This document shows positions 35,075-43,139 of a DNA stretch of 64,000 nucleotides, one piece after another (the stretch's first letter is position 1; the number at the start of each line of letters is the position of its first letter). Location: positions 62,001 through 126,000 of the forward strand of contig NZ_LFNG01000004.1 in assembly GCF_001045435.1 (NCBI RefSeq), given 5' to 3'. The translations under genes were made by a program, and so were the position numbers. The notes under the pieces are model-generated. The model searched no databases and was not told the DNA's origin. It saw nothing but the letters and a program-made list of their open reading frames with translations. Source of the DNA: Chryseobacterium koreense CCUG 49689 (lineage in GTDB: Bacteria > Bacteroidota > Bacteroidia > Flavobacteriales > Weeksellaceae).

Positions 35075-36382
35075 TTAAAATAGCTCTTCAAAAGCCAAAT
35101 CCACTTCCAGTTTTTCCGCTAAAATTTTAGAAATTTTTACCTTGAGCGGCTCGATGTCAATATTTTCCATCGCGTCGTTTGCAAATGCATAAAGCAGCAT
35201 TGCCTGTGCTTCTTTTTTGGAAATTCCGCGGGCTCTGAGATAGAAAAGTGCGTCATCATTGAGCTGACCCACAGTGCAACCGTGCGAACATTTCACATCG
35301 TCTGCAAAAATCTCCAATTGTGGTTTAGTGTCAATCGAGGCTCCTTCATTGAGTAAAACGTTGTTGTTTTGTTGATAGGCATTGGTTTTCTGTGCGATTT
35401 TGTCCACAAAAACTTTCCCATTGAAAACGCCTTTTGACTGGTCTTTGTAGATTCCCTTGTAATTTTGATAGGATTCGCAATTTGGTTCTTTGTGATGAAC
35501 TGCGGTGTGGTGATCCACCAATTGTTCGTTTCCAATCATCGTGATTCCATTCATGAATGAATTGATATTCTGTCCATTATGGATGAAATCCAGATTGTTT
35601 CTGACCAGTTTCCCGCCAAAACTGAAAGTGTTCACCGTCGTTAAACTGTCTCTTTCTTGTTTTGCAAAAGTATGGTCGATCATGTAGGAGGAATCGCTGT
35701 CATTTTGCAGTTTATGCCAATCTGTTTTCGCGTTTTTACCGGAGTATATTTCGGTCACGGTATTCGTCAAAACAAAGGATTCATCGTAATTATGGTGACT
35801 TTCTATGATTTCGATGTGGGAACCTTCTTCCGCAACTAGCAAATTTCTAATTGCATAGAAACTATTTTCTTTCTGATCCTGTGAAAGATAGAAAATATGG
35901 ATCGGTTTCTCGATCACCGCATTTTTTGGGACTTTCACAAACAGACCGTTGTTCGCATAAGCGAGGTTGAGATTCGTAAAAGCAAGTCCGTTATCGGCAA
36001 TTTTGTTGAGGTATTCTAGAAATTCCGGATGATTTTCTGCTTCTTCAAAAGGTGCAATTTCCACCATTTCAGAAGTAATTTTTGAAAGTGATGGATGATA
36101 TTTTCCGTTGATAAAAGTGACCCAATCGAAATCTTCCTCCCCAAAATGAAGTTCGTCAATCATTTCCTGGGAGATTGAATTTCCTTCCGCGGGGAAAAAA
36201 TTATAATTCTTTTCGGTAACTTCCTTTAAGTTGGTGAACCTGTATTCTTCATCTTTCTTCGTCGGGAAGCCGAGTTGGAAGAATTTTTTCAAAGCCACAT
36301 TTCTTTCTTCGTTCAAAGAAGAATTCTTTTGACGGGAAAGAAATTCGGTGAAGTTTTGTTGTATGTTTTCTAATAAAGCCAT
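35075..36382 (-). CDS. sufD: Fe-S cluster assembly protein SufD
   Basis: 435 residues of the SufB/SufD beta-helix family. The C-terminal signature region KCSHGCTVGQLNDDALFYLRARGISKKEA is intact, including the functional His and Cys. SufD pairs with SufB in the SufBCD scaffold at which clusters are assembled. The usual operon order sufB-sufC-sufD is kept, but a DUF1016 nuclease gene separates it from sufC, ending 6 bp before the sufD start. Confidence 0.93.
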   Translation of the reverse strand: MALLENIQQNFTEFLSRQKNSSLNEERNVALKKFFQLGFPTKKDEEYRFTNLKEVTEKNYNFFPAEGNSISQEMIDELHFGEEDFDWVTFINGKYHPSLSKITSEMVEIAPFEEAENHPEFLEYLNKIADNGLAFTNLNLAYANNGLFVKVPKNAVIEKPIHIFYLSQDQKENSFYAIRNLLVAEEGSHIEIIESHHNYDESFVLTNTVTEIYSGKNAKTDWHKLQNDSDSSYMIDHTFAKQERDSLTTVNTFSFGGKLVRNNLDFIHNGQNINSFMNGITMIGNEQLVDHHTAVHHKEPNCESYQNYKGIYKDQSKGVFNGKVFVDKIAQKTNAYQQNNNVLLNEGASIDTKPQLEIFADDVKCSHGCTVGQLNDDALFYLRARGISKKEAQAMLLYAFANDAMENIDIEPLKVKISKILAEKLEVDLAFEELF

Positions 36383-36388
36383 TAGATT

Positions 36389-37387
36389 CTATTTTAGCAG
36401 TTTATCTTCCAAAAAGTTCTGAAAATCTTCTTTCTTCGGAAGGTAAAGTTGATATTTACTTAATAATATTTTGTTGGTGATGCTGTCGGTTGCATATTCT
36501 ACAAGGATTTCGTTTTTGTGATTTCCCAGAATGATTCCTACAGGTTCGTTGTCGCCTTCGGTCGCTTCTTCTTTTTTGAAGTAATTAAGATAGAGATTAA
36601 TTTGTCCGATATCTTCATGCGTGATTTCACCTTTTTTTAGGTCGATCAGAACAAAGCATTTCAGGATTCGATGATAAAAAAGCAAATCCAAACGGAAGTG
36701 CTTCCCACCGATACTCATTCGGTATTGCCGCCCGATAAATGCGAAACCTTTCCCCATTTCCATAATGAAGTTTTGAAGCTTTGAAATAATTTCTTCCTCC
36801 AAATCGTCTTCGTGCCACTGAAAATGTTCTGGAATATTCAAGAATTCCAAAACAAAGGGATCTTTAATTAAGTCCTCCGGTTTCCCAATTTGATGCCCTT
36901 TTTTCGAAAGTTCTAGAATGCCTTCTTTGTCTTTGCTTAAAGCAATTCTTTGGAAAAGAAGACTTTTCATTTGACGTTTCAATTCACGGACACTCCACCT
37001 TTCCAGTTCGCATTGTTTGGTATAAAAACCTATTTCCAAATCGGAATCGGCTTTTAGAATTTCAAAATAATGACTCCACGTCAATATGTGAGACAGTGTC
37101 TCACTTTTTTGGAAAGAAAGATATAACTTTCGCATATACAGAATGTTAGAACGGCTAAATCCTTTTCCGTATAAATGTGAAAGGTCTTTAGAAATTCTTT
37201 CAAATAACTTTGAGCCATATTCTGCTCTCTCACTTCCATTCTGTTCAAACTCAACAATATATCTTCCGATTTCCCAATAAGTTTTTACCAGAATCGTATT
37301 CACAGACTGCACAGCCTTTTGTCTTCCCTGAGAAAGCAAAACGCCAATTTGCTGTATAAGTTCCTGATAATTATTGGTTTGGAGCAT
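36389..37387 (-). CDS. DUF1016 (YhcG-type) PDDEXK nuclease inside the suf operon
   Basis: 332 residues. The N-terminal helical DUF1016 part (TYWEIGRYIVEFEQNG, LYGKGFSRSNILYMRKLYL, WSHYFEIL) is followed by a PD-(D/E)xK nuclease core: FRLDLLFYHRILKCFVLIDLKKG (about 228-250), with Asp and the DxK pair in place. Members are thought to be Holliday-junction or defence-related nucleases, often near restriction systems. Here it lies between sufC and sufD in the same direction and must be cotranscribed or internally promoted. A 17-nt palindrome lies 12 bp before its ATG. Confidence 0.88.
   Translation of the reverse strand: MLQTNNYQELIQQIGVLLSQGRQKAVQSVNTILVKTYWEIGRYIVEFEQNGSERAEYGSKLFERISKDLSHLYGKGFSRSNILYMRKLYLSFQKSETLSHILTWSHYFEILKADSDLEIGFYTKQCELERWSVRELKRQMKSLLFQRIALSKDKEGILELSKKGHQIGKPEDLIKDPFVLEFLNIPEHFQWHEDDLEEEIISKLQNFIMEMGKGFAFIGRQYRMSIGGKHFRLDLLFYHRILKCFVLIDLKKGEITHEDIGQINLYLNYFKKEEATEGDNEPVGIILGNHKNEILVEYATDSITNKILLSKYQLYLPKKEDFQNFLEDKLLK
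37088..37104. repeat. 17-nt palindrome inside the DUF1016 gene
   Basis: GTGAGACAGTGTCTCAC is a perfect palindrome around the central base, encoding part of SETLSHI. The same sequence with one change stands just upstream of the gene's start (37400-37416). Confidence 0.8.
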
Positions 37388-37399
37388 AACTATAAATAA

Positions 37400-37416
37400 G
37401 TGAGACAGTGTCCCAC
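37400..37416. promoter_or_regulatory. Palindromic candidate operator before the DUF1016 gene
   Basis: GTGAGACAGTGTCCCAC differs by one base from the perfect palindrome inside the gene. It lies 12 bp upstream of the ATG and behind the sufC stop, a good place for an autoregulatory site or a translation-blocking hairpin. Confidence 0.5.
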
Positions 37417-37440
37417 ATTTTCAAATGAGATTTACTAAAA

Positions 37441-38184
37441 TCAGTTTAGCAACCAATCGTACCCTTTCTCCTCCAGTTCCAAAGCAAGGGTTTTGTCACC
37501 GGTTTTGATGATTTTTCCATCTGCCAAAACATGAACGAAATCTGGTTGGATATAGTCTAAAAGTCTTTGATAGTGCGTGATGAGAAGAACGGCGTTCCCT
37601 TGGTTTTTAAAAGAGTTTACCCCATCTGCCACGATTCTGAGCGCGTCGATATCTAAACCGGAGTCGGTTTCATCGAGGATGGCCAGTTTCGGATTAAGCA
37701 TCAGCATTTGGAAGATTTCGTTTCTTTTTTTCTCGCCTCCGGAAAAACCTTCGTTTAGTGAGCGGGAAAGAAAATCTTTCTTGATGCCCAGTTTTTCTGA
37801 GTTTTCGCGGATCAGACCGAGCATTTCTTTGGCGCCCATATCTTCTTCGCCTTTTGCTTTTCTGGTCTCGTTGATTGCCGCCTTGATAAAATTGGTCACC
37901 GAAACTCCCGGAATCTCTACCGGATATTGGAAGGACATGAAAATTCCTTTGTGGGCGCGGTCTTCGGGAGCATCTTCCACAATGTTTTCGCCTTCGAAAT
38001 TCACTTCTCCATCTGTTACCTCATATTCTTCTTTACCGGCGATGACCGATGAAAGCGTCGATTTTCCTGCTCCGTTTGGTCCCATAATCGCATGGACTTC
38101 GCCGGGATTGATTTGTAAATTTATTCCTTTCAGGATTTCTGCGCCGTCTTGAATTTTGGCGTGTAGGTTTTTTATTGTTAACAT
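37441..38184 (-). CDS. sufC: Fe-S cluster assembly ATPase SufC
   Basis: 247-residue ABC-type ATPase. Walker A GPNGAGKST, signature SGGEKKRNE, Walker B LAILDETDSGLD and the switch His in ITHY are all present. SufC powers the SufB-SufD scaffold and is not a transporter. Length is standard. It is separated from sufB by 127 bp holding a long imperfect hairpin. Confidence 0.97.
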   Translation of the reverse strand: MLTIKNLHAKIQDGAEILKGINLQINPGEVHAIMGPNGAGKSTLSSVIAGKEEYEVTDGEVNFEGENIVEDAPEDRAHKGIFMSFQYPVEIPGVSVTNFIKAAINETRKAKGEEDMGAKEMLGLIRENSEKLGIKKDFLSRSLNEGFSGGEKKRNEIFQMLMLNPKLAILDETDSGLDIDALRIVADGVNSFKNQGNAVLLITHYQRLLDYIQPDFVHVLADGKIIKTGDKTLALELEEKGYDWLLN

Positions 38185-38192
38185 TTCTATAT

Positions 38193-38305
38193 GTTTCAGG
38201 TTTCAAGTTTCAGGTTTTAAGTCCGCAAAACTCTATTTATTTAATTCTAAAAAAATCAAGTCTCGAGATTCCTTAACTTGGAACTCGAAACTTGGAACTC
38301 GGAAC
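38193..38305. repeat. Long 30-bp imperfect hairpin between sufB and sufC
   Basis: The left arm 38193-38222 pairs with the right arm 38276-38305 at 28 of 30 positions when G-U pairs are allowed. Each arm is built of short direct repeats (GTTTCAGGTTTCAAGTTTCA on the left, ACTTGGAACTCGAAACTTGG on the right). The 53-bp loop contains no ORF. In build it resembles the arms around the two four-helix-bundle genes, without the gene. Confidence 0.75.
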
Positions 38306-38311
38306 ACTTTT

Positions 38312-39760
38312 TTATCCAACGCTTCCCTCTAAACTGATTTCCAATAATTTCTGTGCCTCTATTGCGAACTCCATCGGAAGTTTGTTCAAAACTTCTTTTC
38401 CGAATCCATTGACGATTAGTGCAATGGCCCGCTCTGTGCTGATTCCTCTCTGATTGCAATAGAATATTTGGTCTTCACCAATTTTGGAGGTCGTTGCTTC
38501 GTGCTCGATTTGTGCAGTGGGCTCTTTTACTTCGATATATGGGAAAGTGTGCGCTCCGCAATCATTTCCCATCAAAAGAGAGTCGCATTGGGAGAAGTTT
38601 CTTGCTCCTTTTGCGGTGGGCATCACTTTGACCAGACCACGGTAGGAATTGTTTGATTTTCCAGCGGAAATTCCTTTGGAAATAATCGTGGATTTTGTAT
38701 TTTTTCCGATATGGATCATCTTGGTTCCCGTATCAGCATATTGAAAATGGTTGGTCACCGCGATTGAGTAAAATTCACCAATGGAACCATCTCCTTTCAA
38801 AATGCAGCTCGGATATTTCCACGTCACTGCGGATCCTGTTTCTACCTGAGTCCAGGAAATTTTGGCGTTTTTCTCGCACAATCCTCTTTTTGTCACGAAA
38901 TTGAAAACACCGCCTTTTCCTTCAGCATCACCTGGATACCAGTTTTGCACGGTGGAATATTTGATTTCGGCACCTTCCATCGCTATTAATTCTACGACGG
39001 CTGCGTGCAGCTGGTTTTCATCCCGGGAAGGAGCGGTGCAGCCTTCAAGGTAAGAGACATAGCTGCCTTCATCTGCTATGAGCAGTGTTCTTTCAAATTG
39101 TCCGCTTCCGGATTGATTGATTCTGAAATAGGTGGAGAGCTCCATTGGACATTTCACCCCTTTTGGAATGTAGCAGAAGCTTCCGTCTGAAAATACGGCT
39201 GAGTTTAATGCCGCGTAGAAATTATCACCTCTCGGAACTACTTTTCCGATGTATTTTCTGACCAGTTCCGGGTGTTTTTGGATGGCCTCGGAAATCGGGC
39301 AGAAGATAATTCCCTTTTCTTTTAAGGTTTCCTGGAAAGTGGTTTTCACAGAAACCGAGTCCAACACGATATCTACCGCAACACCGGAAAGTCTTTTCTG
39401 TTCCTCGATGTTGATTCCCAGTTTTTGGAAAGTTTTCAGCAGTTCCGGATCCACTTCGTCCAAACTCGCCAATTCTGGTTTTTTCTTCGGAGCGGCGTAA
39501 TAGGCGATTGATTGGAAGTCGGGTTTCTCATATTTCACGTTTGCCCAGTTGGGTTCTTCCATTTTCAGCCAGATTTTGTAGGATTCCAAACGCCATTCCG
39601 TCATCCATTCGGGCTCGTTTTTCCTGACGGAAATCATTCTGATAATTTCCTCATTCAATCCGATCGGGAATTCCTCATATTCGATATCGGTATAGAAACC
39701 TGCTTCGTATTCTTTTGTTTTAAGATCTTCTCTTAAATCATCTTCGGTATATTTAGCCAT
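38312..39760 (-). CDS. sufB: Fe-S cluster assembly protein SufB
   Basis: 482 residues. The C-terminal region [33 protein letters not shown] contains the conserved cysteine (NDCGAHT) and the EHEATTSKI stretch of SufB. The N-terminal segment is helical and the rest a right-handed beta helix. SufB is the main scaffold subunit. It is expressed behind the A-type carrier gene from one promoter and followed by the hairpin and sufC. Confidence 0.97.
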   Translation of the reverse strand: MAKYTEDDLREDLKTKEYEAGFYTDIEYEEFPIGLNEEIIRMISVRKNEPEWMTEWRLESYKIWLKMEEPNWANVKYEKPDFQSIAYYAAPKKKPELASLDEVDPELLKTFQKLGINIEEQKRLSGVAVDIVLDSVSVKTTFQETLKEKGIIFCPISEAIQKHPELVRKYIGKVVPRGDNFYAALNSAVFSDGSFCYIPKGVKCPMELSTYFRINQSGSGQFERTLLIADEGSYVSYLEGCTAPSRDENQLHAAVVELIAMEGAEIKYSTVQNWYPGDAEGKGGVFNFVTKRGLCEKNAKISWTQVETGSAVTWKYPSCILKGDGSIGEFYSIAVTNHFQYADTGTKMIHIGKNTKSTIISKGISAGKSNNSYRGLVKVMPTAKGARNFSQCDSLLMGNDCGAHTFPYIEVKEPTAQIEHEATTSKIGEDQIFYCNQRGISTERAIALIVNGFGKEVLNKLPMEFAIEAQKLLEISLEGSVG

Positions 39761-39816
39761 TTTTTCTTTCTTAATTCGCCCAAAGGCGACATTTTAAATT
39801 TCTCTTCTAAACTTTC

Positions 39817-40146
39817 TTAAAGCGAGAAACTCTCACCACATCCGCAAGTTCGGTTTGCGTTTGGGTTGTTGAAAATGAATCCTTTTCCATTTAATCCACC
39901 GGAATATTCCAAAATAGTTCCGGCCAGATAAAGAATTGATTTTTTATCGACTATGATCTTCACACCATTGTCTTCAAAGATTTGGTCTGCATCGGTTTTT
40001 TCGTTATCGAATTTCAGAACATATTCTAAACCGGAGCAACCGCCGCTTTTCACGCCGACTCTTATAAAGTCGGTTTCAGGATTGAAACCGTCTTCCCGCA
40101 TTAAAATTGCTGCTTTTTCTTTTGCTTGATCGCTAACTTTTATCAC
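39817..40146 (-). CDS. A-type Fe-S carrier (HesB/IscA/SufA-like)
   Basis: 109 residues. The three cluster cysteines of A-type carriers are visible: one in GGCSGLEY and two in the terminal CGCGESF. Such proteins receive clusters from the SufBCD scaffold and hand them to target enzymes. It is the first gene of the suf operon, with a well-formed promoter upstream. SufA and ErpA cannot be told apart from sequence alone. Confidence 0.93.
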   Translation of the reverse strand: MIKVSDQAKEKAAILMREDGFNPETDFIRVGVKSGGCSGLEYVLKFDNEKTDADQIFEDNGVKIIVDKKSILYLAGTILEYSGGLNGKGFIFNNPNANRTCGCGESFSL

Positions 40147-40174
40147 TATTTTTATTTAGAATGATTTTAGATTG

Positions 40175-40204
40175 CAAAATTAACAATAATAAAATGAAAA
40201 CCAA
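40175..40204 (-). promoter_or_regulatory. Promoter of the suf operon
   Basis: On the minus strand TTG (40204-40202), a 19-bp spacer and TAATTTTG (40182-40175) match the Bacteroidota -33/-7 consensus, about 30 bp upstream of the A-type carrier gene. Confidence 0.7.
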
Positions 40205-40297
40205 AGTGGTTCACCCACATTTATTTTGGTCGTATGGGAAAACCTATTTTAACTATTGCTAGATTTGGGCATCAAAAATTTAAATATTAAAAAAAAT

Positions 40298-41134
40298 ATG
40301 AAAAACTTAGTATTGTTTTTACTTGGACTTTCTGCGCAGCTTTGCTTTGGGCAGGCCAACCGATTTATCTATCAGGTGACCATGAAGCCTGACTCTGCGA
40401 ATCCCAACGACGTGCGGACGGAAAATGCCTATTTGGATGTGAGCGGGCAAAAGTCAGTTTTCTATTCCGAAAAATCCATGAAACGAGATTCCATTTTCAG
40501 CAGAGCGCGGCAAACGGGAAGTTTTAATTTCGACAGAAACCAAATGCAGAGTTTGCGTTCCAGTATTGATTATACCATTGAAAAAGACCTTAAAACCGGT
40601 GTGAAAACCTTCAAATCTAGAATTGGCAGAGATCAGTATTCCTATGAAGAAGACCGCGCAATCGATTGGAAGATTACCCCGGAAACCTTAAAAATCGGAG
40701 ACTACAAAACACAGAAAGCGGAAGCAGAATTTGCGGGAAGAAAATGGTATGCGTGGTTTATTACCGATATGCCGATTCAGGACGGTCCTTATAAATTCTC
40801 AGGACTTCCGGGTTTAATCGCAAAGGTGGAAGATGCCGCCGGTGATTATTCTTTTGACTTAAAAGAAGCAAAAAAAATTACTGAAATTCAAAATCCAGAT
40901 TCCAGAGGAACAGTGATTAAAGTAAAAAGGAAAGATTACGAAAAGCAGAACGAAGCATTCCGGAAAGATCCGGCCTCGTTTTTTGCTGCGCAAATGAGTA
41001 CCGGCAGAGGCGGGTTTGGCGGAGAAACACGTGGCGGCGGAATGAGAACGCCAGATCCAAATAGGAGAAAACAGATGGAGGAACGATTAAAGGAAGAGAT
41101 CAGAAAGAGCAATAATCCGATAGAGCTGAAATGA
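40298..41134 (+). CDS. GLPGLI family secreted protein
   Basis: 278 residues from the ATG at 40298, which gives a signal peptide ending near residue 20 (CFGQAN). The family name motif GLPGLI occurs in FSGLPGLIAKVEDAAGDYSF. The C-terminus is glycine- and arginine-rich (TGRGGFGGETRGGGM) and charged. Family members are secreted Bacteroidota proteins of unknown function. It is divergent from the suf operon. Confidence 0.88.
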   Translation: MKNLVLFLLGLSAQLCFGQANRFIYQVTMKPDSANPNDVRTENAYLDVSGQKSVFYSEKSMKRDSIFSRARQTGSFNFDRNQMQSLRSSIDYTIEKDLKTGVKTFKSRIGRDQYSYEEDRAIDWKITPETLKIGDYKTQKAEAEFAGRKWYAWFITDMPIQDGPYKFSGLPGLIAKVEDAAGDYSFDLKEAKKITEIQNPDSRGTVIKVKRKDYEKQNEAFRKDPASFFAAQMSTGRGGFGGETRGGGMRTPDPNRRKQMEERLKEEIRKSNNPIELK

Positions 41135-41309
41135 TTTTTTTAGTGAATAAAAGTTCTAAGCCTAAAATTGTGCACTTTAATTTGAATGTAGGTTTAATGT
41201 TTTTTTAAGAAGCGATAAAGTTTGGTTAAAGTCTATCTACACCAATTTTGCAGCAAAAAATATGTGTAATTTTACAATGCAAAAATCAATTCACAAATAC
41301 AAAAAAGCT

Positions 41310-41582
41310 ATGAAAAAATTATTAGCAGCATTTTCACTGGTTCTAGGAATGGGATTGGCAAATGCACAGCAAGTGGCGCCAACAACCACAAAACAAGCTC
41401 CGGCAAAAGTTGAAAAAGCAACCAAATCTGAAGCGAAAAAAGAAACTATGGCGGCAAAAGCAGAAGCGACAAAACCAGCCGCAAAAATGAAAAAGGACGG
41501 CACTCCGGATAAAAGGTACAAAGCCAATATGCATCTGAAAAAAGACGGAACCCCAGACAAAAGGTATAAGGAAAACAAATAG
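41310..41582 (+). CDS. Small Lys/Ala-rich secreted protein with repeated KKDGTPDKRYK
   Basis: About 90 residues from the ATG at 41310. The signal peptide ends near residue 20 (LANAQQ). The mature part is rich in Ala, Lys and Thr, and the end holds two copies of KKDGTPDKRYK 17 residues apart. It is probably disordered. I recall similar short proteins in related genomes but know no function. A terminator follows directly. Confidence 0.7.
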   Translation: MKKLLAAFSLVLGMGLANAQQVAPTTTKQAPAKVEKATKSEAKKETMAAKAEATKPAAKMKKDGTPDKRYKANMHLKKDGTPDKRYKENK

Positions 41583-41607
41583 CGTTTCATTATTTTAATT
41601 TGGTTAG

Positions 41608-41635
41608 ACCTCTCAGCTTACTGGGAGGTTTTTTT
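41608..41635 (+). terminator. Terminator behind the Lys/Ala-rich protein gene
   Basis: ACCTCTCAG pairs with CTGGGAGGT around CTTA, followed by T7. Confidence 0.9.
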
Positions 41636-41678
41636 GGAAGATAAAACATGGCTTGATTTATGATGGATGAGGAGTGCG

Positions 41679-41686
41679 TATATTTG
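41679..41686 (+). promoter_or_regulatory. Candidate -7 box for the DUF6146-like lipoprotein gene
   Basis: TATATTTG fits TAnnTTTG, 25 bp before the ATG at 41712; a TTG lies 23 bp upstream of it. Confidence 0.55.
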
Positions 41687-41711
41687 ATCAACCAACAAAT
41701 CAACAAACTAA

Positions 41712-42128
41712 ATGAAAAAAGTATTTTTTTTACTTGGAATTTTTCTCCTCACGCTCAATTGCGCGCCAACGAAAACTGCACCGAAAAGCAGTGAAACCGT
41801 CGCGCTGAAGCCCGAGAAAAATGATGACGGTGAATGGGATTTGGAAGTCCTGGATCCGCAATGGAACTATTTCCTAAACGCGGTTGCGAAACCAGTTGGA
41901 ATGTATTCGGAATCTTATCTGAAAACAAAAAACACTTTTCTGGTCAGCGAGTGGAATTCTTATTATTACGCCAGAAAATTTCCAAATATCATAGAAAATC
42001 TTATCGATTATGATCCCCAGGAAAATTATGGTTTAAAGTTAGAATATAAACTGTACCAGGTTTTTGCGTTCGTGCAGTGGAGGTATGGACTTAAAATGAA
42101 TAATTTGAGCATGGGCGAAGTTCGGTAG
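41712..42128 (+). CDS. DUF6146-like lipoprotein
   Basis: 138 residues. A lipoprotein signal ends LLTLNC with Cys17 as the likely lipidation site, followed by a short disordered linker. The folded part contains LEVLDPQWNYFLNAVAKPVGMYSESYLKTKN and many aromatic residues. It resembles DUF6146 proteins of Flavobacteriia, of unknown function. It has its own promoter and a strong palindromic terminator shared with sodA. Confidence 0.72.
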   Translation: MKKVFFLLGIFLLTLNCAPTKTAPKSSETVALKPEKNDDGEWDLEVLDPQWNYFLNAVAKPVGMYSESYLKTKNTFLVSEWNSYYYARKFPNIIENLIDYDPQENYGLKLEYKLYQVFAFVQWRYGLKMNNLSMGEVR

Positions 42129-42133
42129 AGAAC

Positions 42134-42169
42134 AAAAAAGGTTCGGGAAAATTTTCCCGAACCTTTTTT
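42134..42169. terminator. Bidirectional terminator between the lipoprotein gene and sodA
   Basis: A perfect 36-nt palindrome with centre at 42151/42152: AAAAAAGGTTCGGGAAAA and its complement. It offers a hairpin with T6 on both strands for two convergent genes. Confidence 0.93.
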
Positions 42170-42186
42170 ATGGTCTAGTTGATTGT

Positions 42187-42783
42187 TTATTTGTTGAATT
42201 TTTCCTCCACTTTGTCCCAGTTGATCACATCAAAGAATGCGGTCACATAATCTGGTCTTCTGTTTTGATAATGAAGGTAATAAGCATGTTCCCAGACATC
42301 TAGTCCCAAAACCGGTGTTCCTTGGCAATCTGCGACCGGCATCAAAGGGTTGTCCTGATTTGGTGTGGAGCAAACTGCAACGGACCCGTCGGCTTTTTTG
42401 CACAACCAAGCCCATCCTGAACCGAATCTGGTTTTAGCGGCATTTGCGAAATCTTCTTTGAATTTTTCAAATCCGCCATAAGCTTCGATGGCGTTTTTCA
42501 CGTTTCCTACCGGTTCTTTGCTTCCACCGGGAGTCATGATGTCCCAGAAAAGGGTGTGGTTATAATGACCTCCACCATTATTTCTAACGGCAGCTTTGTC
42601 GGTTCCTGTTTTGCAGATTTCCTCAATGGATTTTCCTTCCAAATCGGTTCCTGCAATTGCAGCGTTTAAATTGGTCACATATGCTTGATGGTGTTTCGTG
42701 TAGTGAATCTCCATCGTTCTTGCGTCTATCGTAGGTTCTAGTGCGTCATAAGCGTAACCTAATTTCGGTAATTCGAATGCCAT
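42187..42783 (-). CDS. Superoxide dismutase (Fe/Mn type)
   Basis: 198 residues. Metal ligands are recognisable in [13 protein letters not shown] (first His), NHTLFW (second His) and [12 protein letters not shown] (Asp and His). It removes superoxide in the cytoplasm. Fe and Mn forms cannot be separated with certainty by eye. It is monocistronic with its own promoter box. Confidence 0.95.
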   Translation of the reverse strand: MAFELPKLGYAYDALEPTIDARTMEIHYTKHHQAYVTNLNAAIAGTDLEGKSIEEICKTGTDKAAVRNNGGGHYNHTLFWDIMTPGGSKEPVGNVKNAIEAYGGFEKFKEDFANAAKTRFGSGWAWLCKKADGSVAVCSTPNQDNPLMPVADCQGTPVLGLDVWEHAYYLHYQNRRPDYVTAFFDVINWDKVEEKFNK

Positions 42784-42810
42784 AATTTTGATGTTTAATT
42801 AATGAATACC

Positions 42811-42818
42811 CAAATTTA
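42811..42818 (-). promoter_or_regulatory. Candidate -7 box for sodA
   Basis: TAAATTTG on the minus strand fits TAnnTTTG, 28 bp upstream of the sodA ATG. A TTTG lies 20 bp further upstream. Confidence 0.55.
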
Positions 42819-43003
42819 GCCATTATTTAGACCAATTCCAAAATAGAGGAATCACTTTAATAAATCTTTAACATTGATGAAATCGGTGGAATGATCTCTT
42901 CACGATGCTTCACGTTCTTGATGCGAAATGAGATATCCAAAATTTATGTAATATTGAATTTACCCTATAATCGATCCATCTGGATTTGGAGTTTTATGCA
43001 AGC

Positions 43004-43033
43004 AAAAAAGAGATGCCAAAAAAGCATCTCTTT
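43004..43033 (-). terminator. Terminator behind rho
   Basis: On the minus strand AAAGAGATGC pairs with GCATCTCTTT around a 7-nt loop and is followed by more T residues. It lies about 105 bp behind the rho stop. Confidence 0.75.
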
Positions 43034-43139
43034 AAAAGATATTGCCAAAGCTGCAGTTAATTCATGGATAAAGCCGATTGCATTTTAATAGGAATAAGAA
43101 CCCACTGCAAAGCAAACTCATTTTTAACTTGGCATTTGT

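Larger units (their letters stand above)
42784..43139. other. 356-bp intergenic region between sodA and rho
   Basis: It holds the sodA promoter box (42811-42818) and the terminator serving rho (43004-43033). A forward ORF at 42891-43088 crosses that terminator and has no protein-like features. I see no gene in the remainder. Confidence 0.6.

Noticed and set aside
42891-43088. Forward ORF of 65 codons between sodA and rho
   Set aside because: It runs through the terminator hairpin at 43004-43033 and has no ribosome site or recognisable features.
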